A DNA stretch of 64,000 bases from Halobacillus litoralis (GCF_009856445.1 NZ_WMFA01000007.1:58765-122764); one strand, 5' to 3'; counted from the first letter of the stretch, positions 46,780 to 56,807 are shown. Notes: a model not told the origin generated them from the sequence alone. Made by a program: numbers and translations.

Positions 46780-47298
46780 TTACTTCTCGTTAAGAGGAGC
46801 AAGCATTAAGAACATACTACGACCTTCCATTTTAGGCTTGGTCTCTACTTGGGCAATATCTTTGCACTCATCCGCCATGCGTTCAAGTACTTTTTGTCCA
46901 AGTTCTTTGTGAGTGATTGCACGACCGCGGAAACGGACAGATGCTTTCACTTTGTCACCTTTCTCCAGGAACTTACGCGCATTACGTAACTTCGTGTTGA
47001 AGTCATGGTCTTCAATCCCAGGGCTGAGACGAACTTCCTTGACTTTGATGACCGTTTGTTTCTTACGAGCTTCTTTTTCTTTCTTCTGCTGCTCGAAACG
47101 ATATTTACCGTAGTCCATCACTCGGCAAACCGGAGGCTTCGCATTTGGTGCCACCATAACGAGGTCAAGATTTGCATTCGCTGCAATATCAAGAGCTTCG
47201 TTACGTGATTTAACTCCAAGTTGCTCACCATTCACGTCGATCAGACGAACTTCACGGGCACGGATTTTTTCATTAACGTTCATGTTATCCTTGCTAAT
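46780..47298 (-). CDS. infC: Translation initiation factor IF-3, AUU start
   Basis: IF-3 prevents subunit joining and proofreads the start codon. The N-domain ([17 protein letters not shown]), linker and C-domain ([20 protein letters not shown]) are complete. The first ATG at 47283 has no ribosome-binding site. Five codons upstream, ATT AGC AAG GAT AAC follows GGAGGTGG at proper distance, so translation should begin at ATT (47298), giving 172 aa. AUU initiation is the classic IF-3 autoregulation device. Confidence 0.97.
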   Translation of the reverse strand: MSKDNMNVNEKIRAREVRLIDVNGEQLGVKSRNEALDIAANANLDLVMVAPNAKPPVCRVMDYGKYRFEQQKKEKEARKKQTVIKVKEVRLSPGIEDHDFNTKLRNARKFLEKGDKVKASVRFRGRAITHKELGQKVLERMADECKDIAQVETKPKMEGRSMFLMLAPLNEK

Positions 47299-47370
47299 AT
47301 CGAGCCACCTCCAACAAATTTTAGAAAACTTATATGAGATCTGTCATCGACAAGATTTCCTGATGCAAAT

Positions 47371-47510
47371 AAAAAAAGTGTCGGTACACATACTGCACCC
47401 ACACGACTCCTAGTAATCAAAGGAATAAGTGACCTGCCAACTGCGCTGTGCGTCGATCAGGTGAGAAGCGGGTGCTCCTACTTGTCTCTAGATCCGTTCA
47501 TTCAGTTACC
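47371..47510 (-). promoter_or_regulatory. L20-type leader with attenuator upstream of infC
   Basis: Between the promoter and infC lies a roughly 210-nt leader. GTGTGGGT pairs with ACCGACAC (one mismatch, 47378-47404) and is followed by seven T residues, an intrinsic terminator inside the leader. This is the arrangement of the L20 autoregulatory leader in B. subtilis. The L20-binding fold itself was not modelled. Confidence 0.75.
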
Positions 47511-47516
47511 TAAATT

Positions 47517-47545
47517 ATAATAGCATGCCTTATGATGCATGTCAA
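47517..47545 (-). promoter_or_regulatory. Sigma-A-type promoter of infC-rpmI-rplT
   Basis: TTGACA (47540-47545) and TATTAT (47517-47522) with a 17-nt spacer on the minus strand. Confidence 0.82.
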
Positions 47546-47639
47546 CAACTAAACCCCGCCGACATGACTACTTAAACTAGGATAAGCCATGCACCCGCAA
47601 AAATCAAGGCTTTTTTAGCCAGTCACCACAATCCACCTT

Positions 47640-48200
47640 CTTCAACTAAAGCTCCCTTTAGTTGAAGACTCAGTTTTGAGATGTTTCCAGGGTTCGTTGC
47701 CTGGTTAAGTGTTAGGGATGGCTGGGAAGCAACTCGCTTTCCTGTGGGGGAGCGCCGAGCTTCCTCGGACTGCGTCCTGCGGGATCTCGCCTATCTCCTT
47801 CTCCCACAGGAGTCTCGCAGCTTCCCAACCACCCCTTTTGTGGAGAAGTGGAACGAACCCCTATACCGAGAGTGAGTGTCTCTTATTCCTCTATCCTAAG
47901 TAGGCATAAAACGCTCTATATCAAGCCTTAAGTTCTGGCAGCCCGCAGTAGAAAATTTTATATGATTCATTTCGTTTCATTATTCAAGTTGATCTTTTAG
48001 AAGTGGTTTCGAGAATCAACATAGGTAAAGGGCGGAGGGGAATGGCGAGACTCCTGCGGGAAAAAAGTGCAGGGTGAGACCCCACAGGACGCAGTCCGAG
48101 GAGGCTCACTGCGCACCCGCGGAAAGCGAGCTATTCCCCGCAGCCCCCATCCACTCAGCATAAGTCTCGAAACTGAGTCTTCAAGAAACCTGCCATTTAG
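47640..48200. repeat. Composite inverted-module repeat, locus 3
   Basis: A diverged module (47640 to about 47850, forward) begins with the hairpin CTTCAACTAAAG/CTTTAGTTGAAG, also present at 63.79 kb. A degenerate linker follows, then module alpha (47993-48200, reverse) with ends GGTTTCGAGA and GTCTCGAAAC. The alpha copy is over 90 percent identical by eye to the one at 30.85 kb. It occupies the thrS-infC gap. Coding frames across it run without ribosome-binding sites. Confidence 0.82.
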
Positions 48201-48207
48201 CGAAATA

Positions 48208-48243
48208 AAAACCCGAAAGTCTTGTGAAAGATTTTCGGGTTTT
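48208..48243 (-). terminator. Terminator of thrS
   Basis: A 16-bp stem (AAAACCCGAAAGTCTT and complement, one wobble) with a GTGA loop and T-rich tail on the minus strand. Confidence 0.85.
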
Positions 48244-48249
48244 CTTCTT

Positions 48250-50196
48250 TTACTTGCGTAGAAGCTTTTGATCGATTTCGTTGCGAATTTCCTGTTTGAA
48301 TGTGTCCAGTGGTTTTGTTGCGGAATCTTGTTCTCCGTAACGACGGACGTTGACCGCATGATCTTCGATTTCTTTGTCACCAACCACAAGCTGGAACGGA
48401 ATTTTTTGCATTTGAGCTTCACGGATCTTATAGCCGATCTTCTCATTACGCTCATCCACTTCGACACGAACACCAGCTTCACGTAACTCATCTTCAAGTT
48501 TCTTCGCATAATCCAGGTGCACGTCTGCGGAGACAGGGATGATTTTCGCCTGGACAGGAGCAAGCCAAGTCGGGAATACACCTTTATACTCTTCAATAAG
48601 GAAGGCAACAAAGCGTTCCATTGTAGACACGACTCCACGGTGGATAACAACTGGACGGTGATCTTCTCCATCTTCTCCAACGTATGTCAGATCGAAGCGC
48701 TCTGGTAAGTGGAAGTCAAGCTGAACCGTAGACAATGTTTCATCCTTGCCAAGAGCTGTCTTCACTTGAACATCGAGTTTTGGACCGTAAAAGGCCGCTT
48801 CCCCTTCTGCTTCTACATATTCAAGCTTCATATCTTCCATTGTTTCTTTCAACATTGCCTGTGCTTTATCCCACATCGCGTCATTGTCGACATACTTCTC
48901 TTTGTCTTCAGGGTCTCTGTAGGAAAGACGGAAGTAGTAATCATTGATACCAAAGTCACGATACACTTCCTGCACAAGACGAACCACTCGCTTGAATTCA
49001 TCTTTCAATTGATCCGGGCGAGCGAAGATGTGGGCGTCATTCAATGTCATCGCGCGTACACGCTGCAATCCTGCTAGTGCGCCGGACATTTCGTAACGGT
49101 GCATCATACCGAGCTCGGCGATACGCACAGGAAGGTTACGGTAACTGTGCAATTGATTTTTGTAGATCATCATATGGTGCGGGCAATTCATTGGACGAAG
49201 GACAAGATCTTCGTTATCCATTTCCATTGTTGGGAACATATCATCCTGGTAGTGATCCCAGTGTCCACTTGTTTTATACAAATCTACACTTCCAAGAACA
49301 GGTGTGTACACGTGGTCATATCCAAGACGTTCCTCTGTATCTACAATATACCGTTCGATTGTACGACGGATGGTCGCTCCTTTTGGAAGCCACATCGGCA
49401 ATCCTTGACCAACCTTTTGGTTGACTGTGAAAATGTCGAGTTCTTTTCCTAACTTACGATGATCTCTTTCTTTTGCTTCTTCAAGCATTTGCAGGTACTC
49501 ATCGAGATGGGCTTTCTTTTCAAAAGCTGTACCATAAATACGCTGCAACATCTGATTATCGCTGTCTCCACGCCAGTAGGCACCAGAAATGCTCAAAAGC
49601 TTGAAAACTTTGATTTTACTTGTCTGCGGAACATGAACCCCACGGCAAAGATCAAAAAATTCTCCCTGCTGATAAATGGTCACTTGTTCTCCTTCAGGGA
49701 TGGCTTCAATGAGCTCAAGTTTTAAATCGTCGCCGATCTCTTTGTACTTTTCAATCGCTTCTTCACGAGAAAGCTCGATGCGTTCGATCTCTAGATTCTC
49801 ATCGACAATGCGCTGCATTTCTTTTTCAATCTTCGGAAGGTCCTCTGGAGTAAGGGATTCTTCCATGTCGATATCATAATAAAATCCGTTTTCAATGACA
49901 GGGCCAACACCAAGTTTCACGTTGCCATAAAGTCGTTTGACCGCCTGAGCCATCAAGTGAGCGGAAGAGTGACGCACCACTTCCAAACCTTCAGGATTTT
50001 TATATGTCAAGATTTCAACAGCTCCGTCTTGTTCAATCGGCCTTCTCAAATCATAAGGTTCGCCATCCAATTTGATGGCCAAGGCTTGTTTCTTTAAGCC
50101 AGGGGAAATCGATTGTGCGATTTCTTCACCTGTCGTACCTCTTTCAAACTCCTTAATGTTACCGTCTGGAAATTTGATTTGAATCGCATTCGACAT
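48250..50196 (-). CDS. thrS: Threonyl-tRNA synthetase
   Basis: A class II synthetase of 648 aa. The TGS domain is at about 1-65, the editing domain has [17 protein letters not shown] and CRGVHVP, the catalytic zinc site includes [10 protein letters not shown], and motif 2 and 3 regions and the C-terminal anticodon-binding domain are intact. The ATG at 50196 follows AAAGGAGTGTTAAAC; a GTG three codons earlier lies in that site. It is controlled by the T-box upstream. Confidence 0.98.
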   Translation of the reverse strand: MSNAIQIKFPDGNIKEFERGTTGEEIAQSISPGLKKQALAIKLDGEPYDLRRPIEQDGAVEILTYKNPEGLEVVRHSSAHLMAQAVKRLYGNVKLGVGPVIENGFYYDIDMEESLTPEDLPKIEKEMQRIVDENLEIERIELSREEAIEKYKEIGDDLKLELIEAIPEGEQVTIYQQGEFFDLCRGVHVPQTSKIKVFKLLSISGAYWRGDSDNQMLQRIYGTAFEKKAHLDEYLQMLEEAKERDHRKLGKELDIFTVNQKVGQGLPMWLPKGATIRRTIERYIVDTEERLGYDHVYTPVLGSVDLYKTSGHWDHYQDDMFPTMEMDNEDLVLRPMNCPHHMMIYKNQLHSYRNLPVRIAELGMMHRYEMSGALAGLQRVRAMTLNDAHIFARPDQLKDEFKRVVRLVQEVYRDFGINDYYFRLSYRDPEDKEKYVDNDAMWDKAQAMLKETMEDMKLEYVEAEGEAAFYGPKLDVQVKTALGKDETLSTVQLDFHLPERFDLTYVGEDGEDHRPVVIHRGVVSTMERFVAFLIEEYKGVFPTWLAPVQAKIIPVSADVHLDYAKKLEDELREAGVRVEVDERNEKIGYKIREAQMQKIPFQLVVGDKEIEDHAVNVRRYGEQDSATKPLDTFKQEIRNEIDQKLLRK

Positions 50197-50228
50197 GTTT
50201 AACACTCCTTTATCTAAAATAAATATAA

Positions 50229-50494
50229 AAAACGCCCGTCCCTCAGCATTTAAGCTAAGGGACGAGCGTTATCACTCGTGGTTCCACCCAAATTCCCGCA
50301 AAGTAAGACCATGCGGCTTCGTTCTCCTTAACGCGGATCAGACGCTGTCTATTACTAATCGTATGTTCACAGACAGAGCTCCAAGGTGGTAAACAATAAA
50401 GCCGTCAACAAGGAGCTTCCAGCCGATGGCCCCTCTCTCTGGTCTTGCGTCACTTTATGTTCGTGTCCTTTTCCAAGCCGTTGTTTAGATATGT
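50229..50494 (-). promoter_or_regulatory. T-box riboswitch of thrS (Thr)
   Basis: The T-box element GGGTGGAACCACG is at 50277-50289 on the minus strand, followed by a 17-bp terminator stem (50231-50247 with 50254-50270) and TTTTTTAT. An ACC triplet at 50388-50390, followed by A, is a candidate Thr specifier codon. Uncharged tRNA-Thr should allow read-through into thrS. Confidence 0.93.
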
Positions 50495-50499
50495 ACGTT

Positions 50500-50528
50500 A
50501 TTATATCCATTTAGGAAAAGGAAATCAA
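50500..50528 (-). promoter_or_regulatory. Sigma-A-type promoter of thrS
   Basis: TTGATT (50523-50528) and TATAAT (50500-50505) with a 17-nt spacer, overlapping the end of ytxC. Confidence 0.8.
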
Positions 50529-51343
50529 CCCATTTTGAAAGGAAATTGTGATTTGGGCCTCCAAGAAGCTTTTTCTTCAAAAATATTCATTAATAACTCT
50601 AAGTTTGAATGGCCCGTTTCATCTGAATAGATGATCAACTCATCAGGTGCATGAGCAAGCGCAGCTGTGACCGGCCATTCAATCGGAAGGTGAGCAATAC
50701 ATTCATCCGGGTATTGCTTCATGTACAATTTGGTTTCTGATTCACTGATGGGGTTCCCTTCATCATGGTAGTAGGTTAATCGACCATCATCAAGCAGATG
50801 AAGCAACTGCACGCCTGTGTCTTTATGATGGACACGGTGACGCCAGGAATCCACCATCAATTGATAGGACTCTTCCTGCTTATATTCATCAATGATCTTT
50901 CCTGTGTATTCAATAAGCGATTCATGAACGGACTGCAGGCAGGCAGCACTGAGTTCGTCAAACTCCACAAGACTTCTGGCGACCAGATAATCCTGGATGA
51001 AAGCGCGTAAATAGTGGTAGATCGGTGGAAGTTGAAGTCCTGCGGGTGGCTTATCTTCGAAGTCTTGTCCAATTTCAAGCATCCGCTGAATTTCTTGTTC
51101 ATCCTCGTAATAGTACCGGTGTTTCAATACGCCTTCCATCCACCCAAGCAATTTCCTTTTGCGGATTAATTGCAAAAAGGCACGGATCGCCTCCACATAA
51201 GCTGTTCCACTCAATGAAGCATTCATCAACTTCACATCAAAACCATCGGTATGTTCCTTGAAAATCCAAAGTTTTTGTTCTGAAACAATCGCGTTATAGA
51301 ATAGGATCGCTTCCGCACGATTAGAAAAGTGAATGCAAAACAC
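50525..51343 (-). CDS. ytxC: YtxC-family protein
   Basis: A soluble protein of about 272 aa, conserved between dnaI and thrS in Bacillaceae and sometimes labelled sporulation protein YtxC. No catalytic motif can be named. I chose the GTG at 51343, 7 nt after GAGGGGG; an ATG nine codons earlier (51370) has no ribosome-binding site. About 180 bases lie between it and dnaI, with a small hairpin (CGCCAT/ATGGCG near 51420). Confidence 0.78.
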   Translation of the reverse strand: MFCIHFSNRAEAILFYNAIVSEQKLWIFKEHTDGFDVKLMNASLSGTAYVEAIRAFLQLIRKRKLLGWMEGVLKHRYYYEDEQEIQRMLEIGQDFEDKPPAGLQLPPIYHYLRAFIQDYLVARSLVEFDELSAACLQSVHESLIEYTGKIIDEYKQEESYQLMVDSWRHRVHHKDTGVQLLHLLDDGRLTYYHDEGNPISESETKLYMKQYPDECIAHLPIEWPVTAALAHAPDELIIYSDETGHSNLELLMNIFEEKASWRPKSQFPFKMG

Positions 51344-51521
51344 CAAAATTCCCCCTCGTCCCGACTTCATTCAACTTCTATGTTCTATGGAAGACCCCAG
51401 GACAGCTCCCTGAGGATCCGCCATTAAAAGATGGCGCACATATGACATAAAGTTGGCTATTCCCTGTTATATTTATGTGAGAGGAGAGGGAATCATGCTA
51501 TTGTCTTCCGTTTTGTAATCG

Positions 51522-52454
51522 TTATCCTCGTCTGTTCCGTCCATTGACGTGGACCCCTTCACTCAGTTGACGGATCCGCTCTGTAATTCTTTTTGCTTTT
51601 ACTTGTTCTACATCTCCCCGGTTACTCGTCATCAACACTTTCTCTAACTCGTTCAAGTTGTAATTAGAGGTAAAGAAAACCGGAAGTCTTTCCATCATAC
51701 GATAGTGAAGAATACTGCCGAGTACTTCATCTCTAAACCACGCGGATTGAGATTCCGCCCCAATATCATCAAGCATCAGTACAGGAATTTCTTTAAAAGC
51801 TTCAATCTTTTCATTCATGGAGTCATCCTTAATTGAAGCTTTAATCTCCCTCACAAATTCCGGCATGTAAATAACCATGGAAGGGATATTTTTTAAGCTC
51901 AGTTCGTTGGCGATAGCCCCAAGGAAATAAGTTTTCCCCACACCAAAAGGTCCATGAAAGTAAAGCCCTTTACTTGGCAGTTCGTCACCCAGACCTTCAA
52001 TATATTGCACGGTTCGTTCTACAGCAGCTCCGCGATCAGGATCTTGAAGATCCATCCGTTCTAGAGATGCCTCAAGAATTTCCCGCGGCATGTGGAGACT
52101 TCTTACTAGGGACTTCTGCTCCTCCTGCTGTTCATGTTTCCGTTGACGGCGACATTTATCATAAATCAACTTTACATCAGAACCTTCTACTTCTACTCGT
52201 GGGACATAACCAGGAAGGATGTTGATACACTCTTCACGTGTCGGACATTTCTCACAGTTTTTTGATTGAGTGCGGTATTCATAGAGTTTAATCAACTGTT
52301 TCTCAATCGCTTCCTCTGTTAATTCCTCATGCTCCTGCATCAATTTCTTCACTTCCGTGGATTCCATAACTTCCGCCTTCATGTGGTTCATTCGCTTTTG
52401 AAACTGTTCATTGTTACGCATCCACTTTTTTAATGATTGTTGAATAGGTTCCAT
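51522..52454 (-). CDS. dnaI: Primosomal helicase loader DnaI
   Basis: A 310-aa AAA+ loader that delivers the replicative helicase DnaC at origins and restart sites. The N-terminal helicase-binding domain has a zinc-type cluster (NCEKCPTREECI). The ATPase domain has Walker A GPFGVGKTYF and Walker B VLMLDDIGAES with a C-terminal arginine region TSNY and RITERIRQL. AAAAGGGGGG precedes the ATG. It is 16 nt after dnaB. Confidence 0.95.
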   Translation of the reverse strand: MEPIQQSLKKWMRNNEQFQKRMNHMKAEVMESTEVKKLMQEHEELTEEAIEKQLIKLYEYRTQSKNCEKCPTREECINILPGYVPRVEVEGSDVKLIYDKCRRQRKHEQQEEQKSLVRSLHMPREILEASLERMDLQDPDRGAAVERTVQYIEGLGDELPSKGLYFHGPFGVGKTYFLGAIANELSLKNIPSMVIYMPEFVREIKASIKDDSMNEKIEAFKEIPVLMLDDIGAESQSAWFRDEVLGSILHYRMMERLPVFFTSNYNLNELEKVLMTSNRGDVEQVKAKRITERIRQLSEGVHVNGRNRRG

Positions 52455-52470
52455 TGGTCTATCCCCCCTT

Positions 52471-53829
52471 TTAGTTGCCTTTGCTCGTCAATTTCTTAAT
52501 CCTTGCTGCTATGTCATCCGTATTGACTTGTACGGCTTCTTTCTTCTCATGCGGCTTTCCTTCTTCTTGTTTGAACCAGGCTGGGATCACTTCTTCTTTT
52601 TGGTTTTTACGCTTCTGAGACTTCTGCTTTCCCCATTGCTGGTATTTCTGATGTTCAGCTTTGGCAAGGTTCATCGCTTGTCTTACAGTCGTTACATTTT
52701 TTCTCGCCCAGTGACTGGCAATTTTCTCAAGGTAAGCCTTTGACAATTTCATATCGGTTTTTAACAAGACATAATGAACGAGTACATTCATGACCCCTGG
52801 CTCAATTCCTTGTTCTGTCATCACGTCACGAATCATTTTCAGGTCTTGTTCAGACGCACGATTACCATTGGAGACGTCTTCAAGTAATTCCCTTGGGGAT
52901 ATTTCTTCAAGCATCTGTATGAATTGATCCTCTTTTGACCCCTGAGTTGTTGTGTTTTCTACTTTCATTTTCTCTCTGCGATCTAGAGCCGAATCTGTTT
53001 GTTTGTCATTTTTTTGCTCTTTCATAAAATCATGACAAGCTGCCTTCAACTCTTCTTCTACTAAATAATGATTTTCATCAATGGCCCAGGTGACGGCTTT
53101 TTCAAGCTCTGTGTTGGAAAGGTCATATAACGTAGCCAATTGGACAATCAACTTCTTGTTTCGCCCCGTTAATATTTGTTCCGATGGATACATTCGCTTC
53201 TTCAATGCATGGTTCAACCAATGAAAGTCCACTCGGTCCATCGATGCTACCGGCCCTCTGGTTTCCTGCTGATGCTTTTGCTGCTTTGAAATGGTTTCCG
53301 TTTCTCTTTGGACCGTTTCGATCATTTTATTATGGAATACTTCATCAAAAGTCGCAGTTACTTCAGTAAATCCCTCAAGTGTTTGCCCAGTATTCAATAA
53401 CCGGCTTTTTAAGCGCTCATACTTTTCCTTTCCCAACTCATGATGAAGAAGCAAGGAAAGCATATCATCAAGGAAGAACTCTTCCGGAGAAAAAGGAGGG
53501 TGCACAGAGTAAAGGTATACAGCTTGCTGATCTTCATCAATCGAACGGAACGTCCGTAGTAATCCGATGGCCTCCAATTTCCCCCTCGCCTCATATATTT
53601 TATCCAAGGGAGCAGAAAGGTAAGACATCAATGTATGGTGAGACTGTACCTGTTCCCCTTCAATCATATCCGATTCCGATATAAGAACATGATAAAGAGA
53701 AACCGCCAACCTCCCAACAATCGGCTGGTATAAATGTGACAAGGAACGATGAAAACTTCGAGGCAGCTCTCCATTTCGTATGATTTTAAAACCGTCCACT
53801 GGGAGAAGTTTGCCAATAGAGTAACTCAC
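52471..53829 (-). CDS. dnaB: Replication initiation and membrane attachment protein DnaB
   Basis: The Gram-positive DnaB (not the helicase) acts with DnaD and DnaI to load helicase. It is about 452 aa, with DnaB/DnaD-type winged-helix at the N-terminus and a DDBH2 domain near residues 330-385 containing VMNVLVHYVLLK. The GTG at 53829 has GGAGG 8 nt upstream; a TTG six codons earlier overlaps that site. It is co-transcribed with dnaI. Confidence 0.93.
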   Translation of the reverse strand: MSYSIGKLLPVDGFKIIRNGELPRSFHRSLSHLYQPIVGRLAVSLYHVLISESDMIEGEQVQSHHTLMSYLSAPLDKIYEARGKLEAIGLLRTFRSIDEDQQAVYLYSVHPPFSPEEFFLDDMLSLLLHHELGKEKYERLKSRLLNTGQTLEGFTEVTATFDEVFHNKMIETVQRETETISKQQKHQQETRGPVASMDRVDFHWLNHALKKRMYPSEQILTGRNKKLIVQLATLYDLSNTELEKAVTWAIDENHYLVEEELKAACHDFMKEQKNDKQTDSALDRREKMKVENTTTQGSKEDQFIQMLEEISPRELLEDVSNGNRASEQDLKMIRDVMTEQGIEPGVMNVLVHYVLLKTDMKLSKAYLEKIASHWARKNVTTVRQAMNLAKAEHQKYQQWGKQKSQKRKNQKEEVIPAWFKQEEGKPHEKKEAVQVNTDDIAARIKKLTSKGN

Positions 53830-53945
53830 CGCCTCCACCTCCTTCAATCATTAAAGCTTATTCATTCTATTTCAATCAGAAAAAGACCATTCATTTCAAA
53901 ACTGAAACCAAAAGGCCTTCAAAATGTAGGGTCCTAGAAAAAGAA

Positions 53946-53967
53946 AATGAGCCGGAACAGGCTCATT
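53946..53967 (-). terminator. Terminator of nrdR
   Basis: An 8-bp perfect stem (AATGAGCC and complement), 6-nt loop and T-rich tail on the minus strand, overlapping the nrdR stop. Confidence 0.75.
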
Positions 53968-54427
53968 CATTGTCTTCATGTTTAATTAATTCTTTTAATT
54001 CGTCGATGAAAACATTGATGTCCTTGAACTGTCGATATACGGAAGCAAAACGAACATAAGCAACTTCATCAATGCCAGACAGACGCTCCATCACCATTTC
54101 ACCGATATCCTCACTCATGACTTCAGAAACGCCACGGTTCCTTAATTCCTTTTCGATATCCATAGTCACTCGTTCCAGTTCCTCTGCGGCCACAGGTCTC
54201 TTTTCACAAGCTCGAATCAGTCCACGCATCAGTTTTTCACGACTGAACTCTTCTCTTGTGCCTTCTTTTTTCACGACAATCAGAGGAACTTCTTCAATCC
54301 GTTCAAAAGTTGTGAACCTGAATTGGCATTGTTCACACTCTCTGCGTCGTCTGATCGCCTGTCCTTCTTCGATGGGCCTGGAATCAAGGACTTTTGTACT
54401 TTTATAGTGGCAATTCGGGCACTTCAC
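53963..54427 (-). CDS. nrdR: Transcriptional repressor NrdR
   Basis: Represses ribonucleotide reductase genes in response to dATP/ATP. A zinc ribbon with CPNC and CEQC pairs and the FTTFE motif is followed by an ATP-cone domain ([27 protein letters not shown]). Length is 154 aa, typical. The start is GTG with GGAG about 10 nt upstream. It lies downstream of the 124-aa unknown gene. Confidence 0.97.
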   Translation of the reverse strand: MKCPNCHYKSTKVLDSRPIEEGQAIRRRRECEQCQFRFTTFERIEEVPLIVVKKEGTREEFSREKLMRGLIRACEKRPVAAEELERVTMDIEKELRNRGVSEVMSEDIGEMVMERLSGIDEVAYVRFASVYRQFKDINVFIDELKELIKHEDNE

Positions 54428-54465
54428 GTAAGATCAACTCCACATCATCATCTTTTCGGCAGTAC

Positions 54466-54840
54466 TCAGGAAGGATCCACCGCTGTGAACTGACTGTCCA
54501 ATTTTTTATAAAGCTGAACGATTAGATTCCGGCTGTGACCAAAATCAACGGGACCTCCTGAGTCCGTAGTGACAGAAAAGTCAACGGCTGTTCGAAAAGG
54601 GCGGACCATGATGACCGTCGCCACTATAAACGCGCGTCTATTCCCTTTATATTTGACGGTCAATTCGCCACGTTCTTTAGAACTTGCTACAATTTCTGAA
54701 GGTGCTGAAAACAATCCTTCAACAGCACGGAAAAGATCATCATGCTTAGCTTTATAATAGTGTGTGACAAGCGCAGAATCCTTATGCTCTTCACTCGTTT
54801 CGGAATGGTTGCTGAAATACCTGGAAATAAATGCTTTCAC
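54466..54840 (-). CDS. Conserved hypothetical protein (124 aa)
   Basis: A soluble mixed alpha/beta protein with no signal peptide or membrane helix. The pattern of alternating hydrophobic residues (GELTVKYKGNRRAFIVATVIMV, VDFSVTTDSGGP) suggests a small beta-sheet domain. The start is GTG with AAGGGG upstream. It sits between speD and nrdR on the same strand, 38 nt from nrdR, so it could be co-transcribed. I do not recognise the family. Confidence 0.65.
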   Translation of the reverse strand: MKAFISRYFSNHSETSEEHKDSALVTHYYKAKHDDLFRAVEGLFSAPSEIVASSKERGELTVKYKGNRRAFIVATVIMVRPFRTAVDFSVTTDSGGPVDFGHSRNLIVQLYKKLDSQFTAVDPS

Positions 54841-55041
54841 TTACCTAACCCCTTCAATTCCATTCGACATAATCTCCCTTTATTTTAACATGACTTATGA
54901 AAATAAGAAACGATTATTGAAACCTAAGGTTCGTTGATAAATTCAAGAGAGCTCATGACGGTACTAGATGCACTCTTTCTGAGAGCCCTTTTAAAAAAGG
55001 ATTTTCCAACCACCATCCTCATTTATATCGCTCTATAAATA

Positions 55042-55084
55042 GAAAAGGAAGCCACGCAGGTTGATCCTGCGTGGCTTCCTTTTC
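55042..55084 (-). terminator. Terminator of speD
   Basis: A 19-bp perfect stem (GAAAAGGAAGCCACGCAGG and complement) with a TTGAT-type loop and T-rich tail on the minus strand; one of the strongest in the window. Confidence 0.9.
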
Positions 55085-55086
55085 TA

Positions 55087-55464
55087 TTATAGCGCGCGAG
55101 ACTGCTGTACTTCTACAGGTCCCATTCCTCTTGGTACTTCTACTGTTTCATTTTTACCTGCTTCCAGTGCATCGACGATGTACTGAGCAGCGACATTAGG
55201 ATCAATACGATCTCCGCAAGTATAAACATCAATACTTGCATACCCATGCTCTGGAAAGCTATGAATCGTCAAGTGTGATTCGGAAATGATAACCACTCCG
55301 CTAACTCCATGAGGCGCGAATTTGTGAAAAGCAACCTCACGCACTTCTGCTCCAGCTTTAAGGGCTGCATCTACAAAAACTTGTTCTATATACGACATAT
55401 CGTTCAATTTTTCTTCATTACAATTCCATAGTTCAGCAATTACGTGTCTTCCCATTGTATCCAT
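55087..55464 (-). CDS. speD: S-adenosylmethionine decarboxylase proenzyme
   Basis: Makes the aminopropyl donor for spermidine synthesis. The small prokaryotic form, 125 aa. It self-cleaves between E62 and S63 in [17 protein letters not shown]63 becoming the pyruvoyl cofactor; H68 and C83 regions are conserved (HSFPEH, YTCGD). The start MDTMGRHVI has GGGGG 9 nt upstream. A 21-codon open extension upstream to a GTG at 55527 has no signal. A long leader precedes it. Confidence 0.96.
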   Translation of the reverse strand: MDTMGRHVIAELWNCNEEKLNDMSYIEQVFVDAALKAGAEVREVAFHKFAPHGVSGVVIISESHLTIHSFPEHGYASIDVYTCGDRIDPNVAAQYIVDALEAGKNETVEVPRGMGPVEVQQSRAL

Positions 55465-55600
55465 ATCAAGGATCCCCCTTTGTACATTCACTTCAATACC
55501 TCTGAAATAACCGCCATGAACTACCACGGGGGAAAGTTAGTCCTGAGAGGTCCTAACCCTTTGAGTAGACATGAATTTATATGAAATTCAGAAGTTCAAG
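55465..55600 (-). promoter_or_regulatory. Structured leader of speD
   Basis: About 135 nt between the inferred transcription start and speD. GTTAGGACCT pairs with AGGACTAAC in one hairpin, TGAATTT with AAATTCA in another, and a TCCCCC run could pair with the GGGGGA of the speD ribosome-binding site. A regulatory role is inferred only. Confidence 0.4.
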
Positions 55601-55604
55601 AGAA

Positions 55605-55633
55605 AGTATATATGGTTTACCCTTAATTTGCAA
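55605..55633 (-). promoter_or_regulatory. Sigma-A-type promoter of speD
   Basis: TTGCAA (55628-55633) and TATACT (55605-55610) with a 17-nt spacer on the minus strand, in the gapB-speD gap. Confidence 0.7.
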
Positions 55634-55709
55634 GAAATATTTTACTGGCTATTGTACAATTCTTCTTGCTGCTTCCAGGGGGACTTAGATTCAAAAAGAT
55701 TCGGGTTAA

Positions 55710-56744
55710 TTATGAAACTCGGGCTTCCTTTTCTTGTTTCATCATATTGCCCACAAACTTAGCAAGATCCACCACACGGCAGGAATATCCCCACTCATTA
55801 TCATACCAGGCTAGTACTTTAACTTTACGGTCATCGATGACTTGTGTGGATAACCCATCGATAATTGCCGAAGATGAAGAAGTCGTATAATCAACGGAAA
55901 CCAGTGGCTCTTCACTGTATTCCAAGATGCCTTTCATTTCCCCCTTAGCCATTCTTTCAAAGGTTTCATTCACTTCGTCTGCTGTAACTTCCCTTTTTAA
56001 ATCGACGACTAGATCAACAAGAGATACATTTGGAGTCGGTACACGCAAAGCCATACCATTTAACTTTCCTTGAAGGGAAGGGATTACTTCTCCTAAAGCT
56101 TTTGCTGCGCCTGTGGATGTTGGGATGATCGACTGCGTACATCCTCGGGCCCTCCGTAAATCTTTATGTGGATTATCTAAATTCTTCTGGTCATTAGTGA
56201 ATGCATGCACCGTTGTCATCAAACCATTTTCAATGCCAAATTCATCCTCCAACACTTTTACTACAGGGGCAAGACAGTTGGTTGTGCAGGAAGCATTTGA
56301 AATGACATCGTGACTGCCCGGCATATAAGTCTCTTCATTCACACCCATTACAATCGTTGCATCCACTTGTTTTCCTGGTGCTGTAATGATGACTTTTTTT
56401 GCTCCAGAATCCAAGTGAAGACCTGCTTCTTCTTTCGTTTTAAACTTACCTGTTGCCTCAATAACAATATCAATATCCAGTTCATCCCATGGCAGTTCCA
56501 ATGGGTTCCTTGTTGAACACAGCTTCACTTTTTTCCGATTGACGACTAAGTCTCCGTCAACGACATTGACCTCTCCTTGAAAACGACCATGCACACTATC
56601 GTATTTAATCATGTGAGCAATTGTTTCAGCTGGATAACTTGCATTAACGGCAACCAATTCCATAGATTCATCCGCCACAGCCTTTCTAAAAACCATGCGA
56701 CCAATTCTTCCCAAACCATTAATAGCAATCTTTGTTTTCCCCAT
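55710..56744 (-). CDS. gapB: Gluconeogenic glyceraldehyde-3-phosphate dehydrogenase GapB
   Basis: Phosphorylating GAPDH of 344 aa. The nucleotide site GLGRIGRM is followed by VAVNASYP, where NAD-specific GapA has Asp, a sign of NADP preference. The catalytic Cys is C153 in SNASCTTNC, and C-terminal WYDNEWGYS is intact. GapB runs in the gluconeogenic direction in Bacillus and is repressed by CcpN with glucose. Two CcpN-type boxes lie upstream. Confidence 0.95.
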   Translation of the reverse strand: MGKTKIAINGLGRIGRMVFRKAVADESMELVAVNASYPAETIAHMIKYDSVHGRFQGEVNVVDGDLVVNRKKVKLCSTRNPLELPWDELDIDIVIEATGKFKTKEEAGLHLDSGAKKVIITAPGKQVDATIVMGVNEETYMPGSHDVISNASCTTNCLAPVVKVLEDEFGIENGLMTTVHAFTNDQKNLDNPHKDLRRARGCTQSIIPTSTGAAKALGEVIPSLQGKLNGMALRVPTPNVSLVDLVVDLKREVTADEVNETFERMAKGEMKGILEYSEEPLVSVDYTTSSSSAIIDGLSTQVIDDRKVKVLAWYDNEWGYSCRVVDLAKFVGNMMKQEKEARVS

Positions 56745-56761
56745 GCTGTTCCAGCCCCCTA

Positions 56762-56807
56762 TATATGATATACTTTTACTCTGTAATTCCTAGATTAGTA
56801 TAACATA
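56762..56807 (-). promoter_or_regulatory. Two CcpN-type operators upstream of gapB
   Basis: On the minus strand TATGTTATACT (56797-56807) fits the CcpN consensus TRTGHYATAYW exactly, and TATATCATATA (56762-56772) fits with one mismatch. The first contains a TATACT -10-like sequence. A near-cre palindrome, TAAAAGCGCTTGCA, overlaps the upstream side. Confidence 0.7.

Noticed and set aside
55465..55527. N-terminal extension of SpeD by 21 codons from a GTG
   Set aside because: No ribosome-binding site for the GTG, while the internal ATG has GGGGG at good distance and gives the standard SpeD N-terminus.
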